64,000 nt of DNA from Hirudinaria manillensis (lineage: Eukaryota; Annelida; Clitellata; Hirudinida; Hirudinidae), in contig CM067526.1 of assembly GCA_034509925.1 (NCBI GenBank), forward strand, positions 8,328,244-8,392,243, given 5' to 3'. Position numbers and translations under genes: made by a program. Numbering within the stretch: the stretch's first letter is position 1; each line of letters starts with the position of its first letter. The notes under the pieces were generated by a model. The model saw nothing but the letters and a program-made list of their open reading frames with translations. It made no database searches and was not told the DNA's origin. Shown piece by piece: positions 1 to 12,472 of this stretch.

Positions 1-654
1 TCTTTTGTTCAAGTTACAACATACACCTGGACATTAAGTTGATCCAGTTTTGGTGCTATTCTAAGCCCATCACGTGACGGAGGTCTCGCAACTCAAATCG
101 ATGTTCAATCAATTCCCACTGATTGACGGAAACTGATTGATCCTTTTGATTGAAGTCATGCAATCAATTTGTCATTAATAATAGGAAAAGAAGGATTAAA
201 AGGAGATTTAAATTTAAATCTCATTAATCTAATTTTTACGTCCAATCGGACGTCATGTGATTGATGACGTCACGGCATCCACGGAAACGTGAAATTGCAA
301 ACAAGGAGTGACGTGTTGGATCCGCCCGCTGGAAGATCGCTAAAAATAGCCTGGAGATTCCAAGTGACGCATTCGCTTTCAACTAAGCGAATGAATTTCA
401 GAGACGTGTTTCGATCAGAGGATTCAAAAATTAAGACTTTATTTTATTTATTTATTTATTTATTGATGCTAACATTTTTGTTGTGACATCATCTTTATTG
501 TCGTCGTCGTCACCATCAAAGTCATCGTCATCGCCACCATCATCGTTATGTTGATACATTAAGTGTCCCTTTATAAAGTACTTACGATGGGTCGTACCCA
601 CGTCCTTCATTTTGAAATGACTCGTAATTGCACTACGCCTTTTAATCCGAACAA
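1..654. other. Gene-free flank with low-complexity patches
   Basis: No convincing coding exon is visible. The stretch holds an AT-rich segment around 190-240, a CRE-like palindrome TGACGTCA at 265-272 with a second GACGTCA just upstream, a (TTTA)n run near 439-465, and a GTC/ATC-rich triplet patch at 498-548. Short ORFs here are low in complexity and have no recognisable domain. Confidence 0.6.
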
Positions 655-698
655 GTGACTCATCAATCACTCCGAACCCCTCACTCTTTCACCTCTCC

Positions 699-3223
699 AT
701 TCATTCATTCATTCATTCATTCATTCATTCATTCATTCATTCATTCATTCATTCATTCATTCATTCATTCATTCATTCATTCATTCATTCATTCATTCAT
801 TCATTCATTCATTCATTCATTCATTCATTCATTCATTCATTCATTCATTCATTCATTCATTCATTCATTCATTCATTCATTCATTCATTCATTCATTCAT
901 TCATTCATTCATTCATTCATTCATTCATTCATTCATTCATTCATTCATTCATTCATTCATTCATTCATTCATTCATTCATTCATTCATTCATTCATTCAT
1001 TCATTCATTCATTCATTCATTCATTCATTCATTCATTCATTCATTCATTCATTCATTCATTCATTCATTCATTCATTCATTCATTCATTCATTCATTCAT
1101 TCATTCATTCATTCATTCATTCATTCATTCATTCATTCATTCATTCATTCATTCATTCATTCATTCATTCATTCATTCATTCATTCATTCATTCATTCAT
1201 TCATTCATTCATTCATTCATTCATTCATTCATTCATTCATTCATTCATTCATTCATTCATTCATTCATTCATTCATTCATTCATTCATTCATTCATTCAT
1301 TCATTCATTCATTCATTCATTCATTCATTCATTCATTCATTCATTCATTCATTCATTCATTCATTCATTCATTCATTCATTCATTCATTCATTCATTCAT
1401 TCATTCATTCATTCATTCATTCATTCATTCATTCATTCATTCATTCATTCATTCATTCATTCATTCATTCATTCATTCATTCATTCATTCATTCATTCAT
1501 TCATTCATTCATTCATTCATTCATTCATTCATTCATTCATTCATTCATTCATTCATTCATTCATTCATTCATTCATTCATTCATTCATTCATTCATTCAT
1601 TCATTCATTCATTCATTCATTCATTCATTCATTCATTCATTCATTCATTCATTCATTCATTCATTCATTCATTCATTCATTCATTCATTCATTCATTCAT
1701 TCATTCATTCATTCATTCATCATTCATTCATTCATTCATTCATTCATTCATTCATTCATCATTCATTCATTCATTCATTCATTCATTCATTCATTCATTC
1801 ATTCATTCATTCATTCATTCATTCATTCATTCATTCATTCATTCATTCATTCATTCATTCATTCATTCATTCATTCATTCATTCATTCATTCATTCATTC
1901 ATTCATTCATTCATTCATTCATTCATTCATTCATTCATTCATTCATTCATTCATTCATTCATTCATTCATTCATTCATCATTCATTCATTCATTCATTCA
2001 TTCATTCATTCATTCATTCATTCATTCATTCATTCATTCATTCATTCATTCATTCATTCATTCATTCATTCATTCATTCATTCATTCATTCATTCATTCA
2101 TTCATTCATTCATTCATTCATTCATTCATTCATTCATTCATTCATTCATTCATTCATTCATTCATTCATTCATTCATTCATTCATTCATTCATTCATTCA
2201 TTCATTCATTCATTCATTCATTCATTCATTCATTCATTCATTCATTCATTCATTCATTCATTCATTCATTCATTCATTCATTCATTCATTCATTCATTCA
2301 TTCATTCATTCATTCATTCATTCATTCATTCATTCATTCATTCATTCATTCATTCATTCATTCATTCACCATTCGTTCGTTCATTCATTCATTCATTCGT
2401 TCATTCGTTCATTCCTCCGCTCTCTCATTCATTCATTCATTCATTCATTCATTCATTCATTCATTCATTCATTCATTCATTCATTCATTCATTCATTCAT
2501 TCATTCATTCATTCATTCATTCATGAATTCATTCATTCATTCATTCATTCATTCATTCATTCATTCATTCATTCATCATTCATTCATTCATTCATTCATT
2601 CATTCATTCATTCATTCATTCATTCATTCATTCATTCATTCATTCATTCATTCATTCATTCATTCATTCATTCATCATTCATTCATTCATTCATTCATTC
2701 ATTCATTCATTCATTCATTCATCATTCATTCATTCATTCATTCATTCATTCATTCATTCATTCATTCATTCATTCATTCATTCATTCATTCATTCATTCA
2801 TTCATCATTCATTCATTCATTCATTCATTCATTCATTCATTCATTCATTCATTCATTCATTCATTCATTCATTCATTCATTCATTCATTCATTCATTCAT
2901 TCATTCATTCATTCATTCATTCATTCATTCATTCATTCATTCATTCATTCATTCATTCATTCATTCATTCATTCATTCATTCATTCATTCATTCATTCAT
3001 TCATTCATTCATTCATTCATTCATTCATCATTCATTCATTCATTCATTCATTCATTCATTCATTCATTCATTCATTCATTCATTCATTCATTCATTCATT
3101 CATTCATTCATTCATTCATTCATTCATTCATTCATTCATTCATTCATTCATTCATTCATTCATTCATTCATTCATTCATTCATTCATTCATTCATTCATT
3201 CATTCATTCATTCATTCATTCAT
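699..3223. repeat. Giant (TTCA)n tetranucleotide microsatellite array, ~2.5 kb
   Basis: About 630 near-perfect copies of TTCA run continuously. The array is interrupted by single-base losses that give CATCATTC (for example near 1719, 1759, 1977, 2575, 2673, 2720, 2803 and 3027), by a degenerate island at about 2368-2427 (CCATTCGTTCG, CCTCCGCTCTC), and by TCATGAATTC at 2522. The 4-bp unit and 3-bp codon give a 12-bp, 4-residue FIHS translation without stops in any forward frame, so the 623-aa and 281-aa ORFs across it are artefacts. The reverse strand has TGA in every frame. Confidence 0.97.
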
Positions 3224-3320
3224 TATTAATATTATTATTATTGCTATTAAAATTATTATTAATAATAATAATTATTATTATAATTATTATAATTATTATT
3301 ATTACTGCTGCTGCTGTTGC
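3224..3320. repeat. (ATT)n/(CTG)n low-complexity tail of the array
   Basis: Immediately after the TTCA array the sequence changes to irregular ATT/AAT triplets, then a short CTGCTGCTG run at about 3304-3315. It looks like a separate microsatellite abutting the tetranucleotide array. Confidence 0.8.
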
Positions 3321-3368
3321 CGTTATGAGTTTTTTTTACCTCATTCTTTTGTTAATGATTTGTCATAA

Positions 3369-5362
3369 AATGGCACTTTGGAGCCGTTTGGAAATGCGAT
3401 GATGTGATAATGAAATGAAGGAATGTTTATGGGCTTATTGTTTATATCAATTTATGAAATTATTATTTTTATCCATTTATGAATTTATTATTTTACGCAC
3501 CGAATTTATTTTCGTATGCTTTCGATTTAATGACGCAGTGGCTCGAAATTAATCATATTTGTGCTTAAACCCGGCATGCTCCTCAATTTATCTTCGTCAA
3601 TATGATCGTCACCTTGGCCCTCCTTCATAATTATCATATTCATCATCATCATCATCATCGTCATCATTACCTTTATCATTATCATCATCATCGTCACCAT
3701 GATCATCATTATCTTCATCCTCATCGTTATAACCATCATCATCACAACCGCCACCATCATCATAGTCATCGTCGCCCCAAATACCATCATCGTAATCAAC
3801 TCGATGCAATAGCAACAATAAGAATGTAATAATTTACGTTGACTTTACAAAGATGCGCCCTCAGCAATCATTACCCCTCAAATCGTTCTATTTTTTTTTT
3901 AATTTATTAACTTTTACAAATGAATTCCTTTAGTCATTTGCTAAATTCATGTTGACGTCGACGACGACGATGGCAATGATTATGATTATGATGATGATTG
4001 TATTTATTATAAATGGCTGTTTTGTCTGAAGCCACAGCGCGCATTAAAAGTCTCGGATGTCATCAATTTCTCGCAGTTGAGATTTCGAACAAAAACAATA
4101 AATAATAAGTAATAAATATTAAATAAGTAATAATAAACAATAAGTAACAAATAACAAATAATAAATTTGAAAGAGAATGTCCATTTGAAAGAGTCACCCG
4201 CTGAAACTGGCGCACGAATGATAGGAGCGACGACCAGCGACCACGGCGACAAATGCGTCGCCGACGTCGGCGACAGCAGCGACAACGACAACGTTTTTAG
4301 CTTTTAAACATAAAAATTTGTGCTCACACAAAACACGAACTCGACAAAATGGAAGAAATTTGTTTTTCCCAAGAAGTGCTTCACCGAATGTTTTACATTA
4401 ATTTGTATTGTGTTTCTGAATATTTTAAACGTTTTCCTGGAAAATAAATAAATTGTTGAATTAAAATATAAATAATATAAATATATTTCCTTTCCTTTGA
4501 ACTGCTTCCAATTATTTTATTGCTCATAAAAGTGGCACTTTAACGACATAATAAGTTTGCGAATGATATTATGAGTGATCATAATAATTACTGACGACGA
4601 CGATGATAATGGTACTCGGTGATGATAATGATACTCTGACGGTGATACTAGTTCGGCAATCACACCAGTGCAGTGTCATTCAGTTACCAGTGAATCAAAA
4701 AGAAACAAAAGTCTTCAATTTAAACCAGAAATAAAAAAAAATTGAAAAATTACATATAATGTCTTCTTTAACATTATATCTTATTACATGGCATGGAATT
4801 TATAATTTATATTTAAATTTTTTATTTATTTATTAAATAATTTATAAAAATTTTGACGTTACTTCGTAATATGTTACGTATGTTTATGTTACTATTTACT
4901 TTAAATTAGATCAGTGAAACAAATTATCATTTACGAATCTAACACAATCTTCTCTATCGTCATCATCACCGTCATCATCCTTCTCATCATCCTCATCAAC
5001 AGAAACAACAACAACAACAGCGGAAGTTGCACGAGTGCTCGGGATTGACACAGTTGAAGTGTTGTTGTTGTGGGATAATTACAAGACCTGGATGCACTTA
5101 AGGACCTCTTCAGATCTTTCAATGATTCCGTAACTGGCTTCCCTCACTGGATCTTATCTCCTGGATAATTCGCTTCCTTAAGAATTGAAAAGCATCGGTC
5201 GATAATTATTGGACTAATAATAACAATATTATTATTATCATCAATTATATTAGTATTATTAATTATATTATTACAATAATAATATTTATATCATATGTAA
5301 TAATAATATTATTAATTATATTATTAATATTATAATATTTTATTCATATGGTTATTAATAAT
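3369..5362. other. Gene-free region with ATC/GAT triplet patches
   Basis: I see no supportable gene. Triplet low-complexity patches (CATCAT, GACGAC, GATGAT) occur at about 3625-3790, 3955-3995, 4585-4645 and 4955-5000. AT-rich, near-palindromic sequence lies at about 5215-5370. The ORFs here are His-, Met- or Asp-rich translations of these triplets. Confidence 0.65.
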
Positions 5363-5415
5363 TCAGATTAGTGTTAATGATACTATAATAATATAATTAT
5401 TATAACTCTGATATA

Positions 5416-5761
5416 CTTGAGGCCATGGGACTGCATCCATGACTCCAGAGGACTGGGGAGACGATAGGTTGGCCAGTTTGACTTGGGCTTGCGAGACATA
5501 ATGAGAGGAGCCATCCGGGAATTCTATCTTTACAATGTTCCCCTTTGCATCCAGGACTTTGTAAGGGCCTTGGTAACTTTCTTCAGTTGGATTGTAAATG
5601 AATCCACTCACCAAATCATGAGGTTCACCTTTGGTGTATTGTCTCAGATAATACAATTTCTTTGTTGGATCGTTTGTTACATCTTCAATTGTTGATTCAA
5701 AACTTATCAACCATTCTTGAAATGTAAATTCTTGAAATTGGCCACAACAAATATCTTTCAA
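5416..5761 (-). mobile_element. BEL/Pao-type LTR retrotransposon gag relic (DUF1759-like), possibly chimeric
   Basis: The reverse strand encodes about 115 residues. The first ~70 resemble the DUF1759 gag segment of BEL/Pao retrotransposons: a FQEWLISFES core, then DPTKKLYYLRQYTKGEP and a SYQG motif. From about GPYKVLDAKG onward it reads like the C-terminal tail of a Ty3/gypsy integrase (GN..KIEFPDGSSHYVSQAQVKL). No protease, reverse transcriptase, LTRs or target-site duplication are visible. The fragment sits in AT-rich DNA upstream of STIL. I treat it as a decayed, possibly recombined retroelement relic. The gag resemblance is fairly clear from memory of the family. The integrase resemblance is weaker. 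Confidence 0.6.
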
Positions 5762-5769
5762 GAATATGT

Positions 5770-6281
5770 AGCGGTAGAATTTATAAATTGTTTGCTGTTA
5801 AATAATAGCGATTAAGTGTTACACTTTTCGTTTAGGTTAACACATTTTTATATACTTGAAGTTGATTATTTGTTGTAAGCCTTGAAATGTTATGTTTATT
5901 TTAGCGCCAGTTTTGGTTGACCAGCTGGGCGGCTATTTGTAGGAAAATATCGATTTTTGCAAAATTTTGTGTTTCGTTTTAATAAAAATCATAAAGTTAT
6001 CGAAAAACTCTGTTTGGAAATATTGCGCTTTTCTCAGAGGTCGGCGAACATGTCTCTGCATGTCTGAGATTTACGATATTCAGGATATCGATTTGCAAAT
6101 AAGTCGGATATAAACAAGCTTTAGTTACATGACTTCTATACGGTTATTTAAGTGATAAAAATATGTTTCGCGATAACTTGTCACACTCAGACTCGAGGAA
6201 TGTATTGTTTGGGGATCGTAAACCAACCGGATTATCTTTTACAATATCCATGGCCAAAATGAGGTGAAAACTTTATGACAG
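5770..6281. other. Upstream flank of STIL, possible first exon
   Basis: No separate gene is seen. An ATG at 6163 opens a frame (MFRDNLSH...) up to an AG|GTGAAA at about 6265. Its phase would match the first secure STIL exon at 6282, but the implied intron is only about 16-19 bases, too short for an ordinary spliceosomal intron. The true first exon therefore stays unresolved. Confidence 0.4.
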
Positions 6282-9200
6282 TGTTTTGCTTTTGTATGAA
6301 CTCGTTTTTTTAAATTCCTCCAAATGTGGCAAAATTGAGAAGCAGAACGAAATTTATTTGATCTTCTGTGAACCTCTGAGTATATTCAATTCAAGTGATT
6401 TGTATTGTTATGTAGAGTCTGCCTGCATTAATCTAGTGACATTTACTGGTGTTTGCTCAGCATTTTATGTGCATGGCAAACCAGATTTGAAATAGCTTTG
6501 GTCGATGTTGTTGCTAGAGTAAAAATGCTTTTTTTCAATGTGATATGTAACATATAATGTTTCCACTCTTATTGCTATTCATATTGCACTTAATGAAGGG
6601 AATTTTGTTCTCAAATTAGCTGGAAGGAACACAGGAGTTTTCCAAAACAACATGTGTTTTTCCTTGTTTATTAATCTTATTATTTCTCTTCCATGGTACA
6701 ACTGCCTTAAAAATCAATCTATTCCCAGGATGTTTGATATTGGATTAGAGACAGGATTATTAAATGAGATTCAGGAATTGTATTGGAAAAATTCTCAGCA
6801 GAAAAATCTGGATGTTGTTGCTTCATGTGACTTTAACCATGGTTCGATACCATTTGCATAGTTTCCAAAATTTAAGAAAGGCCTTGTTTATTCTGACTAA
6901 ATAAAGCAATTTTAACTTATATTGTTCAACACTTTATCTGGTTAAAGAATATGTAATCTCAAATAAGTTGCTTTCTAATTCCAGTAACCAATGTTTTCAA
7001 TGTATCCTTGGATGCTATCAAGGATGGAACATTGCAAAACCATTCCAAGTTTTTTGCAAACTGCAAGGTGGTTCTTTTCATATCTTGTTTATATTTACTC
7101 ATTACTTACATGAATATGTTATATTGGAGGTCTAAACATTTTATTGCATAGGTCTTGATCACACTTAACAGTTTGTTATTTAATTAAGGTATCTTTGGGG
7201 ATAATGGATGATGCCACTCCTGAAGAGTTACAAAAATTATTAAAGGTTTGAAAAGAAGTTATGGATTAATACATTCTAACAAAGCATGTTGCACAACTGT
7301 TTTATTCTCATGTTTCTGAACCATTTACATTGATTTTTCAAACAGTTCTTGGAGGACAATTACTCAAGGAAATTGGAACACATAAGGATTTTCAACTTCT
7401 TGGCTCTCCACGTAGCAATTTGTTACCAAACAAATATTCCTGATTTTGAATCATGTCTGTTACATGTAACACTTGTTCATCCCACTCATGAATTTGAACT
7501 TCAACCCATTTCTAAACTAAACATGGCCAATTGTGCTTTTTCAAAAAATTTTGAAAATCAGAGAGCAATGCGTCCCATGTCAGGGTAAGTAATTGGATTC
7601 GATTTGTTTTACCCGTCTTTTATTCTTTTACTCAGTTTTTTGGTTGATAACAATCCTTTTTAGGTTCCTGATGTTGAACAATGACAGACAAATGGTTCCT
7701 TTGATGAGATCAGATAAAAATATTTCTATTGCACCACTTGTTGGAGTGTTAGTCATACTTTTAAGATTTTTGTTAATGCTTTGGTAACTGTGACCATTTG
7801 AAAGAGACTGGCTTAATTTGTAATGCTTGTTCTTACTAATTAAGTATGTTGATGGCGCATACTTATTAATTTACTTAAATTACTCAATTACATTATTAAT
7901 TCATTGATTTACTCTGAATGAATCAACTTCAATAATCAAATCATGGAGTAGAATGGAATGTTAAATATAAAATTGTCCCCAGATGGGTTGCTGGAGTGGA
8001 TGAAGTCAATGATGTGATGGTTTGGGCAAGCTTGCTGCAATATTCCTCAAACCTAAATCTACAAAACAGGTTCAAATAAACTGTTGCATGAATTCCTTAG
8101 CAGTTATTGCGAATTACTTTGGGATAAAGGGGTAATCCCCTTTCCTGAACCTCGTAGGAAATTAACTTAATTTTAATGGATTAGAAGTTAATAATGCATA
8201 GAATGGTAATAGATTAATAATATTAACTATGCTATTGATTAAATAATAATTATTATTTATAATATAATTGATATTAATATTACTTTGTTGACTCAAACAG
8301 GATTTGCAAGCCTCCTGATTCATTCATTCTTCTTTTTTATTCCCACCATCCACCATTCTTGAATTATTTTGAGTGCAAACTCATAAGATGCCAACCTAAC
8401 TGCAGTTTCCTTGTTGGTCAGGCAAATGTCATGCTTAAGGTTAGCTATGGAACTTTTATTGTTACTTCAGTTGAGTTACGTAATTCATTATTTTTGTCAT
8501 CATCATCATCATCATCATCATCATTGTCATAATTAATATTTTTCATCCTAGGTTATTTTAATTATATTTTTCCTGTTGCATTTGATAATCTGATGAATTT
8601 ATAACTTTTTACAATCTAATTTTTTGTTATTTGATATTGTGATTCTTAATGCTTTTATTTTCAAGTAAGCCAGACTATGTTTTAATGTTAAAATTAATAA
8701 ATATTTAACAGAACCTTAAAAGACTTCCAAATTCTCGTGTTTGTGTGAGGTTGAGCCTCCCACAATTAGGGAGTAGCAGACACCAGTTATTTCAATCTGT
8801 AATGAATGCTGATCAAAGGACATTGCAGAGGTTTCCAATATTTTATAAATTGATGGTGCCAGGGAAATTTATTTTATTCAATTTAACGTATTTAATGTTG
8901 TCATACCAGAAAAACTTCCCATTCCAATATAAACCTTTTAAATATAAACATATTTTACATATAAACGTTGCATTAAACTTGTTGCTAATTGAAAGGTCCG
9001 AAATGTTTAGGCCTCAAAATTCCATAAAAGAAAAGCAAAATGTTCGTGGAAGTGCTGATGTCATCCCAAGGCCTGTGCTTCCATCAAAGGAAAGAGAAAT
9101 TGTGAGAATAAGAAATGATTTTTTTAATTTCCAGCTATTAATTCATTTTGTTGTATTGCAAATTAAATTTGGCCCCCAGCAGAAGCTGGAAGAAGTAAAT

Positions 9201-12200
9201 ATGCAACATTTTCAATAAAGATGCATTGAATGAATAAGTTATAGACTAAAAGCAAATGATGACTAACCAGGGATTGCTTACATAATTACTTAATAATTAC
9301 ATTAGATGTTAGTAATTGTGATAAAACATATCATAATTCGGCATCTTGATTCTCCACTTATCATCAGAGCATTATACATATTTTTAGAGTTTCAGATTTA
9401 TAGACGTACCTGACAAGTTTTTTAAAAATGGTTAACTTGTTTATTTCAAGCCGTTAATAGCAGCGTCTCATGTACCGGAGATGACTCTTTTGTGTGATGA
9501 TCCTCTGCTCCACGTCAAGTCATTGAAATCTCACTCGAACCGTGAAACTCTTTCAAGGACTTCCACCCCAAACACTAGCCACAAGATTCCTTCTCTGGAC
9601 CCCCGATCACCTTCACCACTTTCCAATTCTCACCAGAACCGATTTGTTTGGAATGACAAATTCCATGGCAGAGCAGATTCTCGTCAAAATAATGGTCGAA
9701 GTGAATTTAAACGGAACCCAATGGATGGAAAGCATTCAAATGGAATGACGATCGCTAATAGAGTTGCCGCCACAAGTCAGAGAAGCATGGATCAGCCTGT
9801 TTTGAATCAAAATCCCATTGGAAAACCTAATGGCATGATAAACACTCCGTGCCAGATACGCAGACATGTTACTTCACAGGCACAGATCCCCCCAAAAATG
9901 GTCGATCGGTCTCCTGTTAATCATCAACAACTATACAACGATCCATCGATTATACCTGTAGACACCCCACAACATCTTCAAAGACGTAATTTTTCTGAGA
10001 AAATACCTAAGGATTTGTCATTTCAGTTGACCAATGTACAGCCAACAGTTTCTCATAATCAGTATGCAATCCACAATTGTTCTTCCAATAGCATCAAAGA
10101 TCCAAATGAATGCAATCTCTCTAAAAGAAACACATCTCATGCCTCAACACAAGTAAATAAAAACTCATCCAACTCACCCAAGTCGTCTTTTTCTGATGAC
10201 TTTCAGCAAAATTCTGCTTCAAATAATCAAAATACAAACTCTGAAGATATCGTGCACCTGATCGAAAAGGTAATGCCCGGACTTCTGGAGAAGATAAATT
10301 GCTCTGCCATTTCTGGAGAAACATCTTCTCAAACCATCAGCACTTCATTTACTGGAGATTCGGGTATAAAATTTGGTATAATCACTAGTTTGTGCCCAAA
10401 TGTTGGTGAAGCAATTCTTGTGCAAACACGATTATGAGGTCATTTGTAGGATAACCTATGCATAATGTTATTTTTTTATTATTATAAATGTGCGTGTCAA
10501 TCAGTTGATCCCACTTAGACTTCTATGGTGATAAATTGTTTTCTAAAGAAATCTTGAAAAATGGAAGAATCAAGGATGAGGCATCAGGAGGCTCAGTTGT
10601 TCCAAGTAGTTCTCACCCAATGATTTCATTTTCCAACTTCAAAGAGGATTCAGTTTGTTCTGGTGTCTTCAGTCATTCATCGCACGATGTTACATTGGAC
10701 TATCCGTCCTTTTCATCCAAGTAGGTCTTTCATTCTGGTTTAAAGCCTAAGTTATTTTAACGTTTTTTCGAAAATATTTCATATTAATGTCAGCAATTTA
10801 CATATTTTTCACAAATACTTTTATTTAAGACTCCATTGTTTAACAGATAAATTGCCAATTTGCTTTAATTTATATTCAAATATTTAAAGTTTGTTGACTC
10901 CTTATTTTAGGATGGAAGACATCTCTGATTATTCAGCAAGAAATCAAACAGTTGAGTATTTTGATTGGGTGAAATTACAGGTGATGTGCTCATTTAATTT
11001 TGTTTGCAGGTTTTTGAAAGTCCTCGAGATATCGGAACTGACTACCATGCTCTCAGTGTATGAACTTTCAATTATTGGAAATCTTATAATCTCTAAACCT
11101 AAAAATGCTTTATATAATATTCTACTGTTTTTATGAACGAATTAAATATTTTGTTTGTAGAAGTGTGTGCAAAGATTGATTGGCAGTATTTCAGGCTCAG
11201 AAAGTTTGCAGATAGATGATGATTCAAACCATCAGATTCCTACAAATCATGGGAAGTTTTTTCTATCAGATTATCACAGCATTGAAGATTATTCTGATGA
11301 AGAATCCTGCAATTATGGCCTTCAAGGGCCTCACTGTGATGGGCTTGAGGATCTCTGGACCTTTCTGAAAGACCTTGGTGTTGATATCAGTTTGGATGAC
11401 TTCAGGGAAAAAAAGTAATTTTTAATTATATCACTAATCTATCATAATTACATTCAGACAATCTCTTGAGTGCCTTTTGTATCCTAAAATAAGCAATTAT
11501 TATTCAATCTGCCATTTGTTGTGTAGTGCCATACCTCCAGAGGTGGGCAATCTCCCCTCCAGGTGATGCAAGCTGGGTATTGAGAATTACCTTTTCCATT
11601 ACTGTGGGAACACCATCCATTTGGCCAACATTATTTTAAAGCACCTCTTAATAATAATTTACATATTTTTCTAATTACAGCTTTAGTAATATATTTAAAA
11701 TTTTAAACTCAGTGTGACAGAACTGACTCAATACCTTAACTCTCTCGACGGAGACATCAAACTTCGCGGTCCGTCAGACAAAACGATCCGTTTTGAACAG
11801 TTTGCTGGGAAATACGTCCAAGAACCAAAGTCAAGGTGAACAAATGCTATTTTCAATTCTGAGTCTTGCCTGAAGTAGCGATTTGCCAGTTTTTAAAAAC
11901 ATTTGTTTTAAATTACAGGAAGAAAAAAATGGGTCCATCTAAAGAGTCAATTTATTTTCATTCTTATGAGAACAATTACATCACCAAAGATGATCCTCCC
12001 ATGAAAAATAAGCAAAAGTAAGTGGCTTTTTTTGTAAATAATGGATCTTTATTTATGCCACTAAAAACATTTTATCGAACCATAAATTGTTCTGTTTCTA
12101 GTAGAATGTCTGATAAAATTAACAGGGATGTTAACAGCATTATTTGGAGTTCCAGCCAACAAGATATTAAAAAAGATGTTAATGTTCTGGGCCCTTCAAA

Positions 12201-12472
12201 CAAGTCCAATGAAAATGTGTAAGAACTGATTATGGGATTTTATGGACGATTGAATTTTTTTATGTTGAATTTATTAAATCGAGTTTTATTTGCTGTTAAA
12301 TTTAAGAAAAAACACAGTATTTACTCATGTACCTATTATATTCCCCAGGAGTTCATGGCAAGAAAATTCAGAAATGTGGCATGAAGGAGTGAGACGCAAC
12401 CGACAGCAAGATTGGAAAGAAGTGCCAAATGGATCTGCCAAATCTCATTCTAGGCAGACTTATAGGATGTAA
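6282..12472 (+). CDS. STIL: STIL (SCL/TAL1-interrupting locus), centriole duplication scaffold
   Basis: STIL/Ana2/SAS-5 proteins recruit SAS-6 and are activated by PLK4 to start procentriole assembly. Nineteen exons keep phase: 6282-6379, 6755-6841, 6985-7067, 7189-7245, 7346-7584, 7664-7747, 7983-8069, 8301-8439, 8712-8830, 8996-9101, 9451-10363, 10519-10720, 10911-10980, 11010-11057, 11161-11414, 11713-11835, 11919-12017, 12102-12218, 12349-12472. They give about 1,015 residues (human STIL is ~1,290). Diagnostic blocks match the vertebrate N-terminal domain: NSSKC...EIYL, PLVGVWVAGV, VWASLLQYSS, SFILLFYS...FECK, and DVIPRPVLPS followed by VPEMTLLCDD. A short amphipathic segment at 10243-10302 (IVHLIEKVMPGLLEKI) lies where the PLK4-binding coiled coil is expected. 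The exon at 6755 uses a weak acceptor and the 5' end is missing. Identity is strong; the C-terminal third is divergent. Confidence 0.83.

Noticed and set aside
265-272. Palindromic TGACGTCA, CRE-like
   Set aside because: There is no gene start nearby, and an 8-bp match is expected by chance; it is kept only as a note in the flank description.
699-3223. CRISPR or telomeric array
   Set aside because: The array has no spacers and the unit is a 4-bp microsatellite unlike known telomere repeats; the host is an animal.
655-3368. Long ORFs encoding repeated FIHS
   Set aside because: They are the inevitable stop-free translation of a TTCA microsatellite. There is no non-repeat coding content and no start context worth trusting.
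3527-3829. Met-, His- and Asp-rich ORFs on both strands
   Set aside because: All arise from ATC/GAT triplet low complexity; none has a domain.
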